Notes: a model not told the origin generated them from the letters alone. DNA of 12,905 nucleotides from an uncultured Actinomycetes bacterium (GCA_903826715.1 CAIKFN010000064.1:1-12905); one strand, 5' to 3'. Counted from the stretch's first letter, positions 1-7,113 are shown. Translations and numbers: made by a program.

Positions 1-489
1 GAGCAGTCCACCAATGATTGTTCCAAAGGCGCCGCCTGCTCCCGCTACTGCGCTCCATGCACCAATCGCTTTTGGCATGCGTGGCCCCTGGAACGTGGTG
101 ACAATAATTGTGAGTGTCGCTGGAGAAAGAATCGCAGCGCCGACACCTTGTAGAGCGCGAAGCGCAATCATTTGTGATGCATTGTGTGCGAACCCAGCCC
201 CGAGACTTGCGAGAACGAATACAAATAGTCCGCTTAAGTAAACACGGCGACGTCCAAAGAGGTCAGCAGCACGCCCACCAAGTAAAAGGAAACCGGCGTA
301 GGTAAGGACGTAGGCATTAATCACCCACTGCGCATTTGAAAGCGAGAAGTGTAGCGAGCGCTGCATTGTTGGTAGGGCTACGTTCACGATTGATACGTCA
401 AGTACCACCATGAACTGGGCAATTAATGCAATTAAGAGAACGATCCAGTCTGGAGCGTGGCGGTGTTCGGTTGATTGAGTGGTGGTCAT
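1..489 (-). CDS. MFS drug exporter, DHA2 family, N-terminal part
   Basis: This gene runs off the left edge; 163 codons are visible. It encodes the N-terminal part of a proton-coupled multidrug exporter of the DHA2 (EmrB/QacA-like, 14-helix) group in the inner membrane. TM1 covers about residues 15-38 and carries the DHA2 motif LDVSIVNVALPTM (30-42). Motif A (GGRAADLFGRRR, 71-82) follows TM2. RALQGVGAAILSP (111-123) matches the TM4 region, and a glycine-rich antiporter motif C segment occupies about 143-163. The ATG at 489 is fixed by an in-frame TGA two codons upstream. A TACCAT box lies exactly 12-7 bases before it, which suggests a leaderless mRNA, although GAGG just before the ATG could act as a tight ribosome site. 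The substrate cannot be told. It is divergent from ettA with an 80-bp gap. Confidence 0.9.
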   Translation of the reverse strand, partial: MTTTQSTEHRHAPDWIVLLIALIAQFMVVLDVSIVNVALPTMQRSLHFSLSNAQWVINAYVLTYAGFLLLGGRAADLFGRRRVYLSGLFVFVLASLGAGFAHNASQMIALRALQGVGAAILSPATLTIIVTTFQGPRMPKAIGAWSAVAGAGGAFGTIIGGLL

Positions 490-495
490 TCCTCA

Positions 496-501
496 ATGGT
501 A
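496..501 (-). promoter_or_regulatory. -10 box TACCAT of the MFS exporter
   Basis: TACCAT lies at -12 to -7 relative to the A of the ATG at 489, the spacing expected if transcription begins on the start codon. The ten bases TACCATTGAG recur at the identical position before the gene at 11429, which supports a real promoter element. No convincing -35 was seen. Confidence 0.55.
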
Positions 502-569
502 ATGGTGGAGATTCTTCGCTTTAGCGATAGGAAATGACACGAGTGTGTGATTTGCGTAACACTTGATAC

Positions 570-2246
570 ATGGCCGCACAATTTATTTACACAATGAGAG
601 ACCTCCGACGCTTCTATCCACCGGACCGAGAAGTGCTTAAGGGGATCAACTTGTCCTTTTATCCAGGGGCAAAAATTGGAGTAATTGGCGGCAACGGCTC
701 GGGTAAGTCATCACTACTTCGCATCATGGCGGGACTAGACGACGGTTTTACTGGTGAAGCACGACTCACCCCTGGATTTACCGTTGGCTACTTGCCCCAA
801 GAACCACAGCTTGATCCAACAAAGGATGTAGTTGGAAACGTCGCTGATGGTGTTGCAGAACAGCGTGACCTTCTGCTTCGTTTCAACGAAGTGTGCGCCG
901 CAATGGCCGACCCCGACGCTGACTTCGATGCTCTTCTAACCGAGCAGTCTGATCTGCAAACAAAAATTGATGCCGTAAACGCCTGGGACCTGGAGCGCAC
1001 ACTCGACATTGCCATGGACGCACTTCGACTTCCACCCGCCGACGCTGACGTTACAAAACTGTCGGGTGGAGAAAAGCGCCGCGTGGCACTTTGCCGCTTG
1101 CTTCTTTCTAAGCCCGACCTACTTCTTCTTGACGAACCTACAAACCACCTCGACGCCGAGTCGGTTGCTTGGCTAGAGCGCACGTTGCAGGACTACTCAG
1201 GAACAGTTGTTGCAATTACACACGACCGCTACTTCCTCGACAATGCTGCATCCTGGATTTTGGAACTCGACCGTGGTCATGGAATTCCGTGGGAAGGTAA
1301 TTACTCATCATGGCTCGAACAAAAGCAAGAGCGACTTGCTCAAGAAGAAAAATCTGACAAAGTTCGCCAAGCTGCACTCGAGCGAGAGCTCGAATGGATT
1401 CGTATGTCTCCACGAGCACGACAGAGCAAAGGCAAAGCCCGTCTCACATCGTTTAATGAACTCGTTGCTGAATCTGAATCTTCTGAACGTCGTGCTGACA
1501 AATTAGAAATCATAATTCCGCCAGGACCACGTCTCGGTGACACGGTTGTAAACGCCACCGACCTAGTAAAGAGCTTTGATGAAAAATTGCTCATTGAGAA
1601 TCTTTCATTTTTATTGCCACCTGGTGGCATTGTTGGTGTCATTGGCCCGAATGGTGCCGGTAAGACCACGTTATTCAAGATGATGACGGAACTTGAAAAG
1701 CCAGATTCTGGTGACATTGAAATTGGATCAACTGTTGCATTTGCTTATGTTGACCAGTCACGAGACAATCTCAATCCTGACGCGACGGTTTTTGATGAAA
1801 TCAGTGAAGGCCAAGAGCACATGATTGTTGGTGGCCGCGAGATTCATGCGCGTGCCTACGTTTCGAGCTTTGGGTTCAAGGGGAGTGACCAGCAGAAGAA
1901 AGTTGGAGAAATCTCTGGTGGTGAGCGTAACCGTGTGCAACTCGCCAAAGTGCTTCGCACCGGTGGAAATGTGTTGCTGCTTGACGAACCTACAAACGAC
2001 CTCGATGTGGACACGCTACGTGCACTTGAAGATGCACTACTTGGCTTTCCGGGTTGTGCCGTAGTGATTAGTCACGATCGCTGGTTCCTTGACCGCATTG
2101 CAACACACGTGCTTGCCTTCGAAGGTGACGCGGTGGTGCGCTGGTTTGAAGGCAACTTCTCTGACTACGAAGCAGAACGTCGCAAGCGTCTGGGCACCGA
2201 CGCTGACACTCCACATCGAATTAAGTACAAGCCACTTACGAGGTAG
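570..2246 (+). CDS. ettA: Energy-dependent translational throttle protein EttA (ABC-F ATPase)
   Basis: This is a cytosolic ABC-F protein of 558 aa; E. coli EttA has 555 aa and near-colinear sequence. EttA binds the ribosomal E site and gates entry into elongation according to ATP/ADP status. It has two ATPase cassettes: Walker A GGNGSGKSS (40-48), signature LSGGE (164-168) and Walker B ending DE (188-189); then Walker A GPNGAGKTT from residue 359, signature ISGGE (448-452) and Walker B DE (472-473). Between the cassettes, about residues 245-320, is the basic helical linker typical of ABC-F proteins, including the conserved ARQSKGKARL stretch. The C-terminal RIKYK and the IPWEGNYSSWLEQK segment are EttA hallmarks that separate it from Uup or antibiotic-resistance ABC-Fs. 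The start at 570 matches the family N-terminus (MAQF-YTM). No clear Shine-Dalgarno precedes it; TAACACT at 557-563 is only an approximate -10. Confidence 0.96.
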   Translation: MAAQFIYTMRDLRRFYPPDREVLKGINLSFYPGAKIGVIGGNGSGKSSLLRIMAGLDDGFTGEARLTPGFTVGYLPQEPQLDPTKDVVGNVADGVAEQRDLLLRFNEVCAAMADPDADFDALLTEQSDLQTKIDAVNAWDLERTLDIAMDALRLPPADADVTKLSGGEKRRVALCRLLLSKPDLLLLDEPTNHLDAESVAWLERTLQDYSGTVVAITHDRYFLDNAASWILELDRGHGIPWEGNYSSWLEQKQERLAQEEKSDKVRQAALERELEWIRMSPRARQSKGKARLTSFNELVAESESSERRADKLEIIIPPGPRLGDTVVNATDLVKSFDEKLLIENLSFLLPPGGIVGVIGPNGAGKTTLFKMMTELEKPDSGDIEIGSTVAFAYVDQSRDNLNPDATVFDEISEGQEHMIVGGREIHARAYVSSFGFKGSDQQKKVGEISGGERNRVQLAKVLRTGGNVLLLDEPTNDLDVDTLRALEDALLGFPGCAVVISHDRWFLDRIATHVLAFEGDAVVRWFEGNFSDYEAERRKRLGTDADTPHRIKYKPLTR

Positions 2247-2254
2247 CTCTGCAT

Positions 2255-2271
2255 GGTCTGAATTAAAGACC
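2255..2271 (+). terminator. Hairpin between ettA and kynA
   Basis: GGTCT (2255-2259) and AGACC (2267-2271) form a 5-bp stem around a 7-base loop, 9 bases after the ettA stop. Outer CTCT (2247-2250) and AGAG (2273-2276) could extend it with bulges. There is no T-tract. It directly abuts the putative -10 box of kynA at 2272, so it may mark the end of the ettA transcript. Confidence 0.35.
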
Positions 2272-2277
2272 TAGAGT
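2272..2277 (+). promoter_or_regulatory. Putative -10 box TAGAGT of kynAU
   Basis: TAGAGT ends 7 bases before the GTG start of kynA, one base further than the leaderless spacing seen at other genes here. Because kynA lacks a Shine-Dalgarno sequence, a leaderless or nearly leaderless start is plausible. Confidence 0.35.
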
Positions 2278-2284
2278 TCCTCGG

Positions 2285-3043
2285 GTGACCAAAGGAACTG
2301 ATTACTCGTCGTATTTAAAGATCCATGATCTTCTAAAACTGCAAGTTCCACTCACTAGTGACGCACCTGATGAACTTCTGTTCATTGTTGTGCACCAGTC
2401 CTACGAGCTTTGGTTCAAAGTGGTCATTGATGAACTACAGCGTGCGAGCCGTGCTCTTCATGACGCAGAACCGTGGAATGCACTCTCACACTTACGTCGA
2501 ATCATCATTATTGAGGACTTGTTACTCGCACACTTGCAGGCACTTGACTCAATGTCACCAGAAGGTTTCCTCGCATTTCGTGACCCGCTCGACCCCGCGT
2601 CTGGATTCCAGTCATTTCAGTTCCGCGCTATCGAATTCCTTAGTGGTGGCGGAAAGCCCGCAATGTTGAACTTTGAACTCTTCGGTGATGAGCAGCGTGC
2701 GTGGCTTAAAGAGATGAGTGAAGTTCCAAACGTGTGGAGTGGCTTCGAGCACGCAGTTCGCTCCGTCACCGGTGCATCAAACACTGATGATCTCTTAGAC
2801 CTCGTGCGGGCAATTTACTTATCGCACACCACCGCAGAAACAAATGCGCTTCACACCGTGGCAGAACTTTTGCTCGACCACGACCAGCGCATTGCTAGCT
2901 GGCGAAACCAGCACATGATTATGGCGGGCAGACAAATTGGCAGGCGCCAGGGGACAGGCGGAAGCGACGGCATGGCGTATCTTGATACAACTATTAGCCA
3001 GCGCCTTTATCCATTGCTCTGGGAAGTGAGGTCAGTACTGTGA
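2285..3043 (+). CDS. kynA: Tryptophan 2,3-dioxygenase
   Basis: This cytosolic haem enzyme adds O2 across the indole ring of L-tryptophan to give N-formylkynurenine, the first step of the kynurenine pathway. The protein is 252 aa, slightly short for bacterial TDO. Family landmarks are FIVVHQSYELWFK, where His37 corresponds to the active-site base; FRDPLDPASGFQSFQFR (about 98-114); the proximal haem ligand His210 in WRNQHM; and the C-terminal GTGGSDG loop (223-229). The start is GTG at 2285; the typical YLKIHDLL opening follows within ten residues, so little is missing. There is no clear ribosome site. The stop overlaps the kynU start (GTGA), indicating coupled translation and one operon. Confidence 0.95.
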   Translation: MTKGTDYSSYLKIHDLLKLQVPLTSDAPDELLFIVVHQSYELWFKVVIDELQRASRALHDAEPWNALSHLRRIIIIEDLLLAHLQALDSMSPEGFLAFRDPLDPASGFQSFQFRAIEFLSGGGKPAMLNFELFGDEQRAWLKEMSEVPNVWSGFEHAVRSVTGASNTDDLLDLVRAIYLSHTTAETNALHTVAELLLDHDQRIASWRNQHMIMAGRQIGRRQGTGGSDGMAYLDTTISQRLYPLLWEVRSVL

Positions 3044-4272
3044 TTAGTCGTAGTGATTGTGAAGCCATGGACGCGAGCGACAAGCTCGCACCACTTCGTA
3101 GTGAGTTCAGCCTCAATCCAGGTGAGATTTACCTCGACGGCAATTCGCTCGGACCAGTTTCAAAGAACGTGGGAGTGCGAGTAAATGAAGTCATCAATGA
3201 TCAGTGGGCTAAAGGTTTAGTGCGTAGTTGGTCAGCCGCTGGTTGGATGGCCGCGCCACTTACAATTGGCGCAAAACTCGCTCCACTGATTGGAGCTAAG
3301 GCGAATGAAGTGCTGGTCGCTGACACCTTGACGTTCGCAATTGCGAAATTAGTTGGCGGCGCGCTGAGGCTCCGTCCAGATCGCAATATTGTCTTGACGG
3401 ACGTTGCGAACTTTCACTCTGACATCTACATCATTAATGAAGTTGCGAAGTGGGCGGGAAGACCAATCGAAGTTCGCACTATTAACCGCAACAACCTTGC
3501 ACAAGAACTAAACGAAAACGTTGCACTAGTTGAATTTACTCAGGTTGATTACCGCATGGGCGAAATGCTTGACATGAAGTCCATTACCAAGATGGTCCAT
3601 GACGCTGGTGCACTAATGATGTGGGATTTTGCACACTCCACTGGTGCAGTTCCACTCGATGTTGAAGGCTGCGACGTGGACTTTGCTGCAGGATGTGGTT
3701 ACAAGTATCTAAACGGTGGTCCAGGTGCTCCTGCTTTTATGTACATTCGTGAAAAGTGGCAGAACGTCATTGAGAATCCAATTCCAGGATGGCTCGGACA
3801 CGCTCGACCATTTGATTTTGAACTTGGCTATGAAGCAGCACTTGGAATGCAAGCATTCGTAACATCATCACCATCAATTCTCGCGCTCGCCGCTCTCGAT
3901 GGAGCACTAGACATATGGTCTAAGACAACAATTGCTGAAGTGAGAACTAAAAGCTTGGCCCTCACCGACCTCTTTATTGCGCTCGTCGAAGAGCGCCTCC
4001 CAGGTGTATTTGAAGTCGTCACACCTCGTGAACACAAAAAGCGCGGATCACAGGTTGCGCTTCGACACGTTGAAAGTTATGCAATCGTGCAGGCACTCAT
4101 TGAACGTGGAGTTATTTGCGACTTCCGCGACCCAGATATTTGTCGACTCGGCTTTACGCCGCTCTACCTAGGGTTTGTTGATGTGTACGACGCAGTGGAG
4201 CGACTGGTCGATGTAATGAATTCCAAGGTCTACGACGACCCTAGGTTTAAAGTCCGTAACTCGATTACGTAA
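3040..4272 (+). CDS. kynU: Kynureninase
   Basis: This PLP-dependent hydrolase cleaves L-kynurenine to anthranilate and L-alanine. The length of 410 aa is normal for the family. Visible landmarks are YLDGNSLGP (31-39), the PLP-binding DFAHSTGAVP segment with Asp196 and His199, and the Schiff-base lysine Lys222 in GCGYKYLNGGPGAP. The GTG start at 3040 overlaps the kynA stop by four bases, so translation is probably coupled. The intermediate step, kynurenine formamidase (KynB), is not encoded nearby, so it must lie elsewhere or be done by another hydrolase. With kynA this gives a tryptophan-to-anthranilate module rather than the full NAD branch. The stop codon directly abuts that of purU on the other strand. 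Confidence 0.95.
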   Translation: MISRSDCEAMDASDKLAPLRSEFSLNPGEIYLDGNSLGPVSKNVGVRVNEVINDQWAKGLVRSWSAAGWMAAPLTIGAKLAPLIGAKANEVLVADTLTFAIAKLVGGALRLRPDRNIVLTDVANFHSDIYIINEVAKWAGRPIEVRTINRNNLAQELNENVALVEFTQVDYRMGEMLDMKSITKMVHDAGALMMWDFAHSTGAVPLDVEGCDVDFAAGCGYKYLNGGPGAPAFMYIREKWQNVIENPIPGWLGHARPFDFELGYEAALGMQAFVTSSPSILALAALDGALDIWSKTTIAEVRTKSLALTDLFIALVEERLPGVFEVVTPREHKKRGSQVALRHVESYAIVQALIERGVICDFRDPDICRLGFTPLYLGFVDVYDAVERLVDVMNSKVYDDPRFKVRNSIT

Positions 4273-5121
4273 CTACTGCGAGAAAATTACTGTGCGCGTT
4301 CCAACGAGCGCGACGCGGTCTTCGGCGACTAAACCAACCGCACGAGATAAAACATTGCGCTCAATATCACGACCGAGAGCGACCATATCTTGAGGCGTGC
4401 GTGAATGGCTGACTCGAACAACGTCTTGTTCAATGATTGGTCCCTCATCAAGTTGATTGGTCACAAAGTGCGCAGTTGCTCCAATGAGCTTCACGCCTCG
4501 ATCGTATGCCTGGTGATAAGGCTTCGCGCCCTTGAAGCCTGGAAGGAACGAGTGGTGAATGTTGATGACGTGTCCGCTTAACTGCGCACAAAGTTCCGGA
4601 GAAAGAATTTGCATGTATCGAGCGAGAACAACAAAGTCAATGGAGTAACTCTGAACAAGTGCACGAAGCTGGTTCTCGGCGTCATCCTTTGATTCTGGTG
4701 TTACTGGAATGTAGTGAAAAGGAATGTTGTATCGCTGAACGAGCGCTTCGCAGTCTGGGTGGTTGCTCACAACTGCTGCAATGTCGAGAGGGATGTCACC
4801 TTGTTCGAGTCGGTAAAGAAGGTCGCTGAGGCAGTGATCAAACTTAGAAACCATAATGAGCGCACGACGGTGCTGGTCTTCGGGGCGGATCTTTAGAATT
4901 GGGTTGAACTTAGTGAGCTCAGTGGTAAGAACGTTTTGTACTACTTCGAAGTCGTCGACTGTTGTTTCGAATCGCGTGCGCATGCAGAAGTGACCAGTGG
5001 CGGGGTCGGTGAACTGATCGTTTTCCAAGATGTTGCCTTGAACGTTGACAATCGCAGAACTAGCAGCGAGAACAATGCCAGGGGCATCAACGCATTGGAG
5101 GGTCATTATGTAGTTCTTCAC
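4273..5121 (-). CDS. purU: Formyltetrahydrofolate deformylase
   Basis: It hydrolyses 10-formyl-tetrahydrofolate to formate and THF, balancing one-carbon pools in the cytosol. The protein is 282 aa. An N-terminal ACT regulatory domain (about 1-80, with CVDAPGIV) is followed by a formyltransferase domain (about 85-280). The catalytic triad is visible as Asn187 and His189 in INIHHSFLPGF and Asp225 in LDEGPII. The start is GTG at 5121 (MKNYIMTL, the usual family opening); an internal ATG at residue 6 is the alternative. TACGCT lies at -12 to -7 of the GTG, and GTAGGA sits directly before it, so either a leaderless start or a very tight ribosome site is possible. It lies 176 bp downstream of hbd on the same strand. 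Confidence 0.94.
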   Translation of the reverse strand: MKNYIMTLQCVDAPGIVLAASSAIVNVQGNILENDQFTDPATGHFCMRTRFETTVDDFEVVQNVLTTELTKFNPILKIRPEDQHRRALIMVSKFDHCLSDLLYRLEQGDIPLDIAAVVSNHPDCEALVQRYNIPFHYIPVTPESKDDAENQLRALVQSYSIDFVVLARYMQILSPELCAQLSGHVINIHHSFLPGFKGAKPYHQAYDRGVKLIGATAHFVTNQLDEGPIIEQDVVRVSHSRTPQDMVALGRDIERNVLSRAVGLVAEDRVALVGTRTVIFSQ

Positions 5122-5297
5122 TCCTACAGCGTAGAAGAGTTACTGCTAGTGCAGCATTTTTATCCATTATCTGGGTCAATGCTTGGCCAGAGGTGCAATT
5201 GAACTGCTTTCTCCAGCTGAAAATTAGTGCGAGTTTGTGTCTGAGATTGAAATTAAAGAAGAACAATTTAGCTTCAAAAGCGGATGGTGTTACGTAG
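5122..5297 (-). other. 176-bp gap between hbd and purU
   Basis: I see no convincing gene, RNA or strong hairpin here. An open frame crosses the gap on the minus strand but has no coding character. The only notable element is the TACGCT box just before purU at the left end. Confidence 0.5.
5128..5133 (-). promoter_or_regulatory. -10 box TACGCT of purU
   Basis: TACGCT occupies -12 to -7 relative to the GTG at 5121, the leaderless geometry seen repeatedly in this window. The distance from hbd (176 bp) also favours a separate promoter for purU. Confidence 0.45.
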
Positions 5298-6152
5298 CTA
5301 CTTCTTGTACGAGTAGAACCCTTGACCACTCTTTCGCCCCAGCAGTCCCGCCTGAGTCATTCGTGAGAGTAGTGGTGGTGGAGCAAGGTGGGGCTCTTTG
5401 AACTCTTCGTACAGCGAGTCAGCAACCGCGAGCGTAGTGTCAAGTCCTATCAGATCACTCAATGCGAGGGGCCCCATCGGGTGTGCACAGCCCTCCATCA
5501 TTCCAGTGTCGATGTCTTCTGCACTCGCGAATCCAGATTCGAGCATTCTGATTGCGGAGAGGAGATAAGGAATTAGAAGTGCGTTAACAACGAAGCCTGC
5601 GCGGTCTGGAGAAGTGATGACACGCTTCTTCAGCTGCACTCCAGCAAAATCTTCAACACGCTTGGTTGTCTCTGCACTGGTCAGTAGTGAAGAAATAAGT
5701 TCAACAAGTTTCAATACGGGAACTGGATTGAAAAAGTGCATTCCTATTACTTGTTCGGGGCGGCTTGTCACCATAGCTAATTTAATAATTGGAATTGACG
5801 AAGTATTCGAAGCCAAGATTGCGTTGGGGTCGCTCACGTTCTGATCGAGTTTTTTAAAGACTTCGATTTTTGTAGCCTCGTCTTCGGCGACTGCCTCAAT
5901 CGCCATTTGTCGATCACTCAACTTGGAGAAGTCATCAGTAAAACTCAAGTTTCCACGAGCGAGGTTTGCTTCTTCTTCAGGGACTTTTCCTGCAGTGACT
6001 GCACGTGAAAGTGATTTTTCAATACGTGCTTGCCCCGAGGCAATGGCGTCATTGTCACGTTCTATAACCAGAACGTCAATTCCTGCGCGAGCAGCAACTT
6101 CGGCGATCCCCGATCCCATAAGCCCACATCCAACCACAGCAATTCGTTCCAT
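5298..6152 (-). CDS. hbd: 3-hydroxybutyryl-CoA dehydrogenase
   Basis: This NAD(P)-dependent 3-hydroxyacyl-CoA dehydrogenase interconverts 3-hydroxybutyryl-CoA and acetoacetyl-CoA in short-chain fatty-acid or butyrate metabolism. At 284 aa it is a stand-alone enzyme of the Hbd/FadB2 type. The N-terminal Rossmann fold starts with VVGCGLMGSGIA (6-17) and an acidic residue near 31 (IERD). Catalytic-region residues are SNTSS (115-119), His139 in GMHFFNPVP, Glu151 and Asn190 in VVNALL; the C-terminal helical domain ends GRKSGQGFYSY. The start is the ATG at 6152, with GGAGG five bases upstream and the family N-terminus MERIAVVG. A 72-residue upstream extension of the frame is not coding-like. hbd and fadB2 are hard to separate by sequence alone. 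It is divergent from ppa. Confidence 0.93.
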   Translation of the reverse strand: MERIAVVGCGLMGSGIAEVAARAGIDVLVIERDNDAIASGQARIEKSLSRAVTAGKVPEEEANLARGNLSFTDDFSKLSDRQMAIEAVAEDEATKIEVFKKLDQNVSDPNAILASNTSSIPIIKLAMVTSRPEQVIGMHFFNPVPVLKLVELISSLLTSAETTKRVEDFAGVQLKKRVITSPDRAGFVVNALLIPYLLSAIRMLESGFASAEDIDTGMMEGCAHPMGPLALSDLIGLDTTLAVADSLYEEFKEPHLAPPPLLSRMTQAGLLGRKSGQGFYSYKK

Positions 6153-6189
6153 CAGAACCTCCGGAGGTATCAGTTTTAACGCCAATTCG

Positions 6190-6195
6190 AGTTTA
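6190..6195 (-). promoter_or_regulatory. Possible -10 box TAAACT of hbd
   Basis: TAAACT on the minus strand would place transcription start near 6183, giving a leader of about 30 bases that contains the GGAGG ribosome site of hbd. No -35 is evident. Confidence 0.3.
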
Positions 6196-6230
6196 TGACT
6201 ATCTGGCGGGCCAATGGCTACGGGGCTCGC

Positions 6231-6236
6231 TACGAT
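6231..6236 (+). promoter_or_regulatory. -10 box TACGAT of ppa
   Basis: TACGAT predicts a start near 6243 and a leader of about 30 bases with AAGGA at 6259-6263 as ribosome site. The 12 bases CTACGATAGAAC (6230-6241) are identical to those just upstream of tRNA-Lys at 11595-11606 on the other strand, which supports a strong housekeeping promoter. Confidence 0.55.
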
Positions 6237-6272
6237 AGAACTGCATTCTGCAATTGATAAGGATTCCAAATC

Positions 6273-6755
6273 ATGGACACAGTTAACGTCATCGTCGAAA
6301 TCCCACGTGGATCTCAGAACAAATACGAGCTCGATCACGAAACAAACACAATCATGCTCGACCGTCACCTCATTGTTTCTATGGGTTACCCAGCAGAATA
6401 CGGGTTCATCCCCGACACACTTGGTGGCGATGGCGACCCACTCGACGCGCTCGTTCTCACTGAGTACCCAACCTTTCCAGGGTGTCTCGTCAAGTCAAGA
6501 ATCCTTGGAATGTGCGTCATGACTGACGAAAAGGGTGAAGACGCAAAGCTCATCTGTGTACCTGATTACGATCCAGCGTGGAAAGCTGCGAAGGACATCA
6601 CCGATGTTCCTAAGGCAACACTCGACAAAATCAGTCACTTCTTCACTGTCTACAAGGACCTCGATGAAGGCAAGTGGGTCAAGGTAGAAAACTACGTTGG
6701 CCGCAAAGAAGCACTCGCTGAACTTGAGGCTTCAATCGCTCGTTACAAGGGTTAA
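6273..6755 (+). CDS. ppa: Inorganic pyrophosphatase (family I)
   Basis: This cytosolic Mg-dependent enzyme hydrolyses pyrophosphate to two phosphates and pulls biosynthetic reactions forward. At 160 aa it has the compact bacterial/actinobacterial length. Active-site residues are visible: Glu9 and Lys17 in EIPRGSQNKYE; the signature GDGDPLDALV (52-61) with Asp53, Asp55 and Asp58; Asp90 and Lys92 in the EDAKLI stretch; and YKDLDEGKWVKV near the C-terminus. The start is ATG at 6273 with AAGGA nine bases upstream. Its stop is followed after 11 bases by an inverted repeat (6767-6788) in which the -10 box of the next gene is embedded. Confidence 0.97.
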   Translation: MDTVNVIVEIPRGSQNKYELDHETNTIMLDRHLIVSMGYPAEYGFIPDTLGGDGDPLDALVLTEYPTFPGCLVKSRILGMCVMTDEKGEDAKLICVPDYDPAWKAAKDITDVPKATLDKISHFFTVYKDLDEGKWVKVENYVGRKEALAELEASIARYKG

Positions 6756-6766
6756 TCCTTTTTTGT

Positions 6767-6788
6767 AACACCCACCCTCTAGGGTGTT
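6767..6788 (+). terminator. Hairpin after ppa, overlapping the next promoter
   Basis: AACACCC (6767-6773) pairs perfectly with GGGTGTT (6782-6788) around an 8-base loop. Run-on T bases come only at 6800-6804, so it is not a classical intrinsic terminator. The TAGGGT box of the following gene (6780-6785) lies across the loop and right arm. Confidence 0.4.
6780..6785 (+). promoter_or_regulatory. -10 box TAGGGT of the gene at 6792
   Basis: TAGGGT occupies -12 to -7 relative to the ATC at 6792. The same geometry precedes the canonical leaderless starts elsewhere in the window, and TAGCGT stands in the same relation to the ATC at 9312. Confidence 0.45.
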
Positions 6789-6791
6789 GGT

Positions 6792-7094
6792 ATCGCAAAT
6801 TTTTCTAGTAACTCTGAAACTCAACGTGTCATCGATGCTGCTCGCTCACCCGAGTGGGACATTGGGCTCGGTCCCTCTGGACAAATAATGGCCACCAAGG
6901 ACTCAGGAGTTGCTGGACTTCCTTGGACTATTACCGCCGTTCGTGCCGGCAAGGGGATGAGAGTTTCTTTGTACCAACCGGGCGACGACACAGAAGTTGA
7001 GGGTGACGTAATAGGAGAAGTCTCTGGGAACCCTAGAGAAATGGGACGTCAACTACGGTCCATTCTTGAAGATGTTGTCACTGAAGGAATCTAG
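6792..7094 (+). CDS. Small conserved-looking protein, unknown function, probable ATC start
   Basis: I do not recognise this family. The frame encodes about 100 aa from ATC at 6792, or 68 aa from the first ATG at 6888. The upstream part (ANFSSNSETQRVIDAARSPE, then WDIGLGPSGQIM) has no stop and is typical soluble coding sequence, so the longer form is likelier. An in-frame TAG at 6780 limits any extension to 6783, and no ATG, GTG or TTG lies in frame between there and 6888. The leaderless-type -10 TAGGGT points to ATC. The protein is acidic and soluble, with no signal peptide or helix hairpin; residues about 55-80 (GMRVSLYQPGDDTEVEGDVI) look like beta strands. It lies directly after ppa and before a membrane protein; no function can be inferred. 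Confidence 0.6.
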   Translation: MANFSSNSETQRVIDAARSPEWDIGLGPSGQIMATKDSGVAGLPWTITAVRAGKGMRVSLYQPGDDTEVEGDVIGEVSGNPREMGRQLRSILEDVVTEGI

Positions 7095-7113
7095 AAGAGC
7101 ACTCTGTGACAAC

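Noticed and set aside
1340..1717. Antisense open frame inside ettA, with similar ones inside kynU and the SDR genes
   Set aside because: These are out-of-frame shadows of strongly conserved proteins, without promoters or ribosome sites.
2285..5121. purU as the missing formamidase of the kynurenine pathway
   Set aside because: It has a complete ACT plus formyl-THF hydrolase architecture and is transcribed convergently; nothing suggests activity on N-formylkynurenine.
5087..5329. Minus-strand 80-codon frame across the hbd-purU gap
   Set aside because: It overlaps both genes, has no ribosome site, and its composition is not protein-like.
6153..6368. 72-codon upstream extension of hbd on the minus strand
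   Set aside because: The extension is cysteine- and valine-rich with no family match, it crosses into ppa, and the ATG at 6152 has a good GGAGG site and the family N-terminus.
6753..6791. Stop-codon readthrough from ppa into the small gene (same frame, also seen for the FabG-like gene and the MFS gene)
   Set aside because: Two in-frame stops (TAA, TAG) lie between the genes in each case, and pyrophosphatase ends at its normal length; a separate promoter is simpler.
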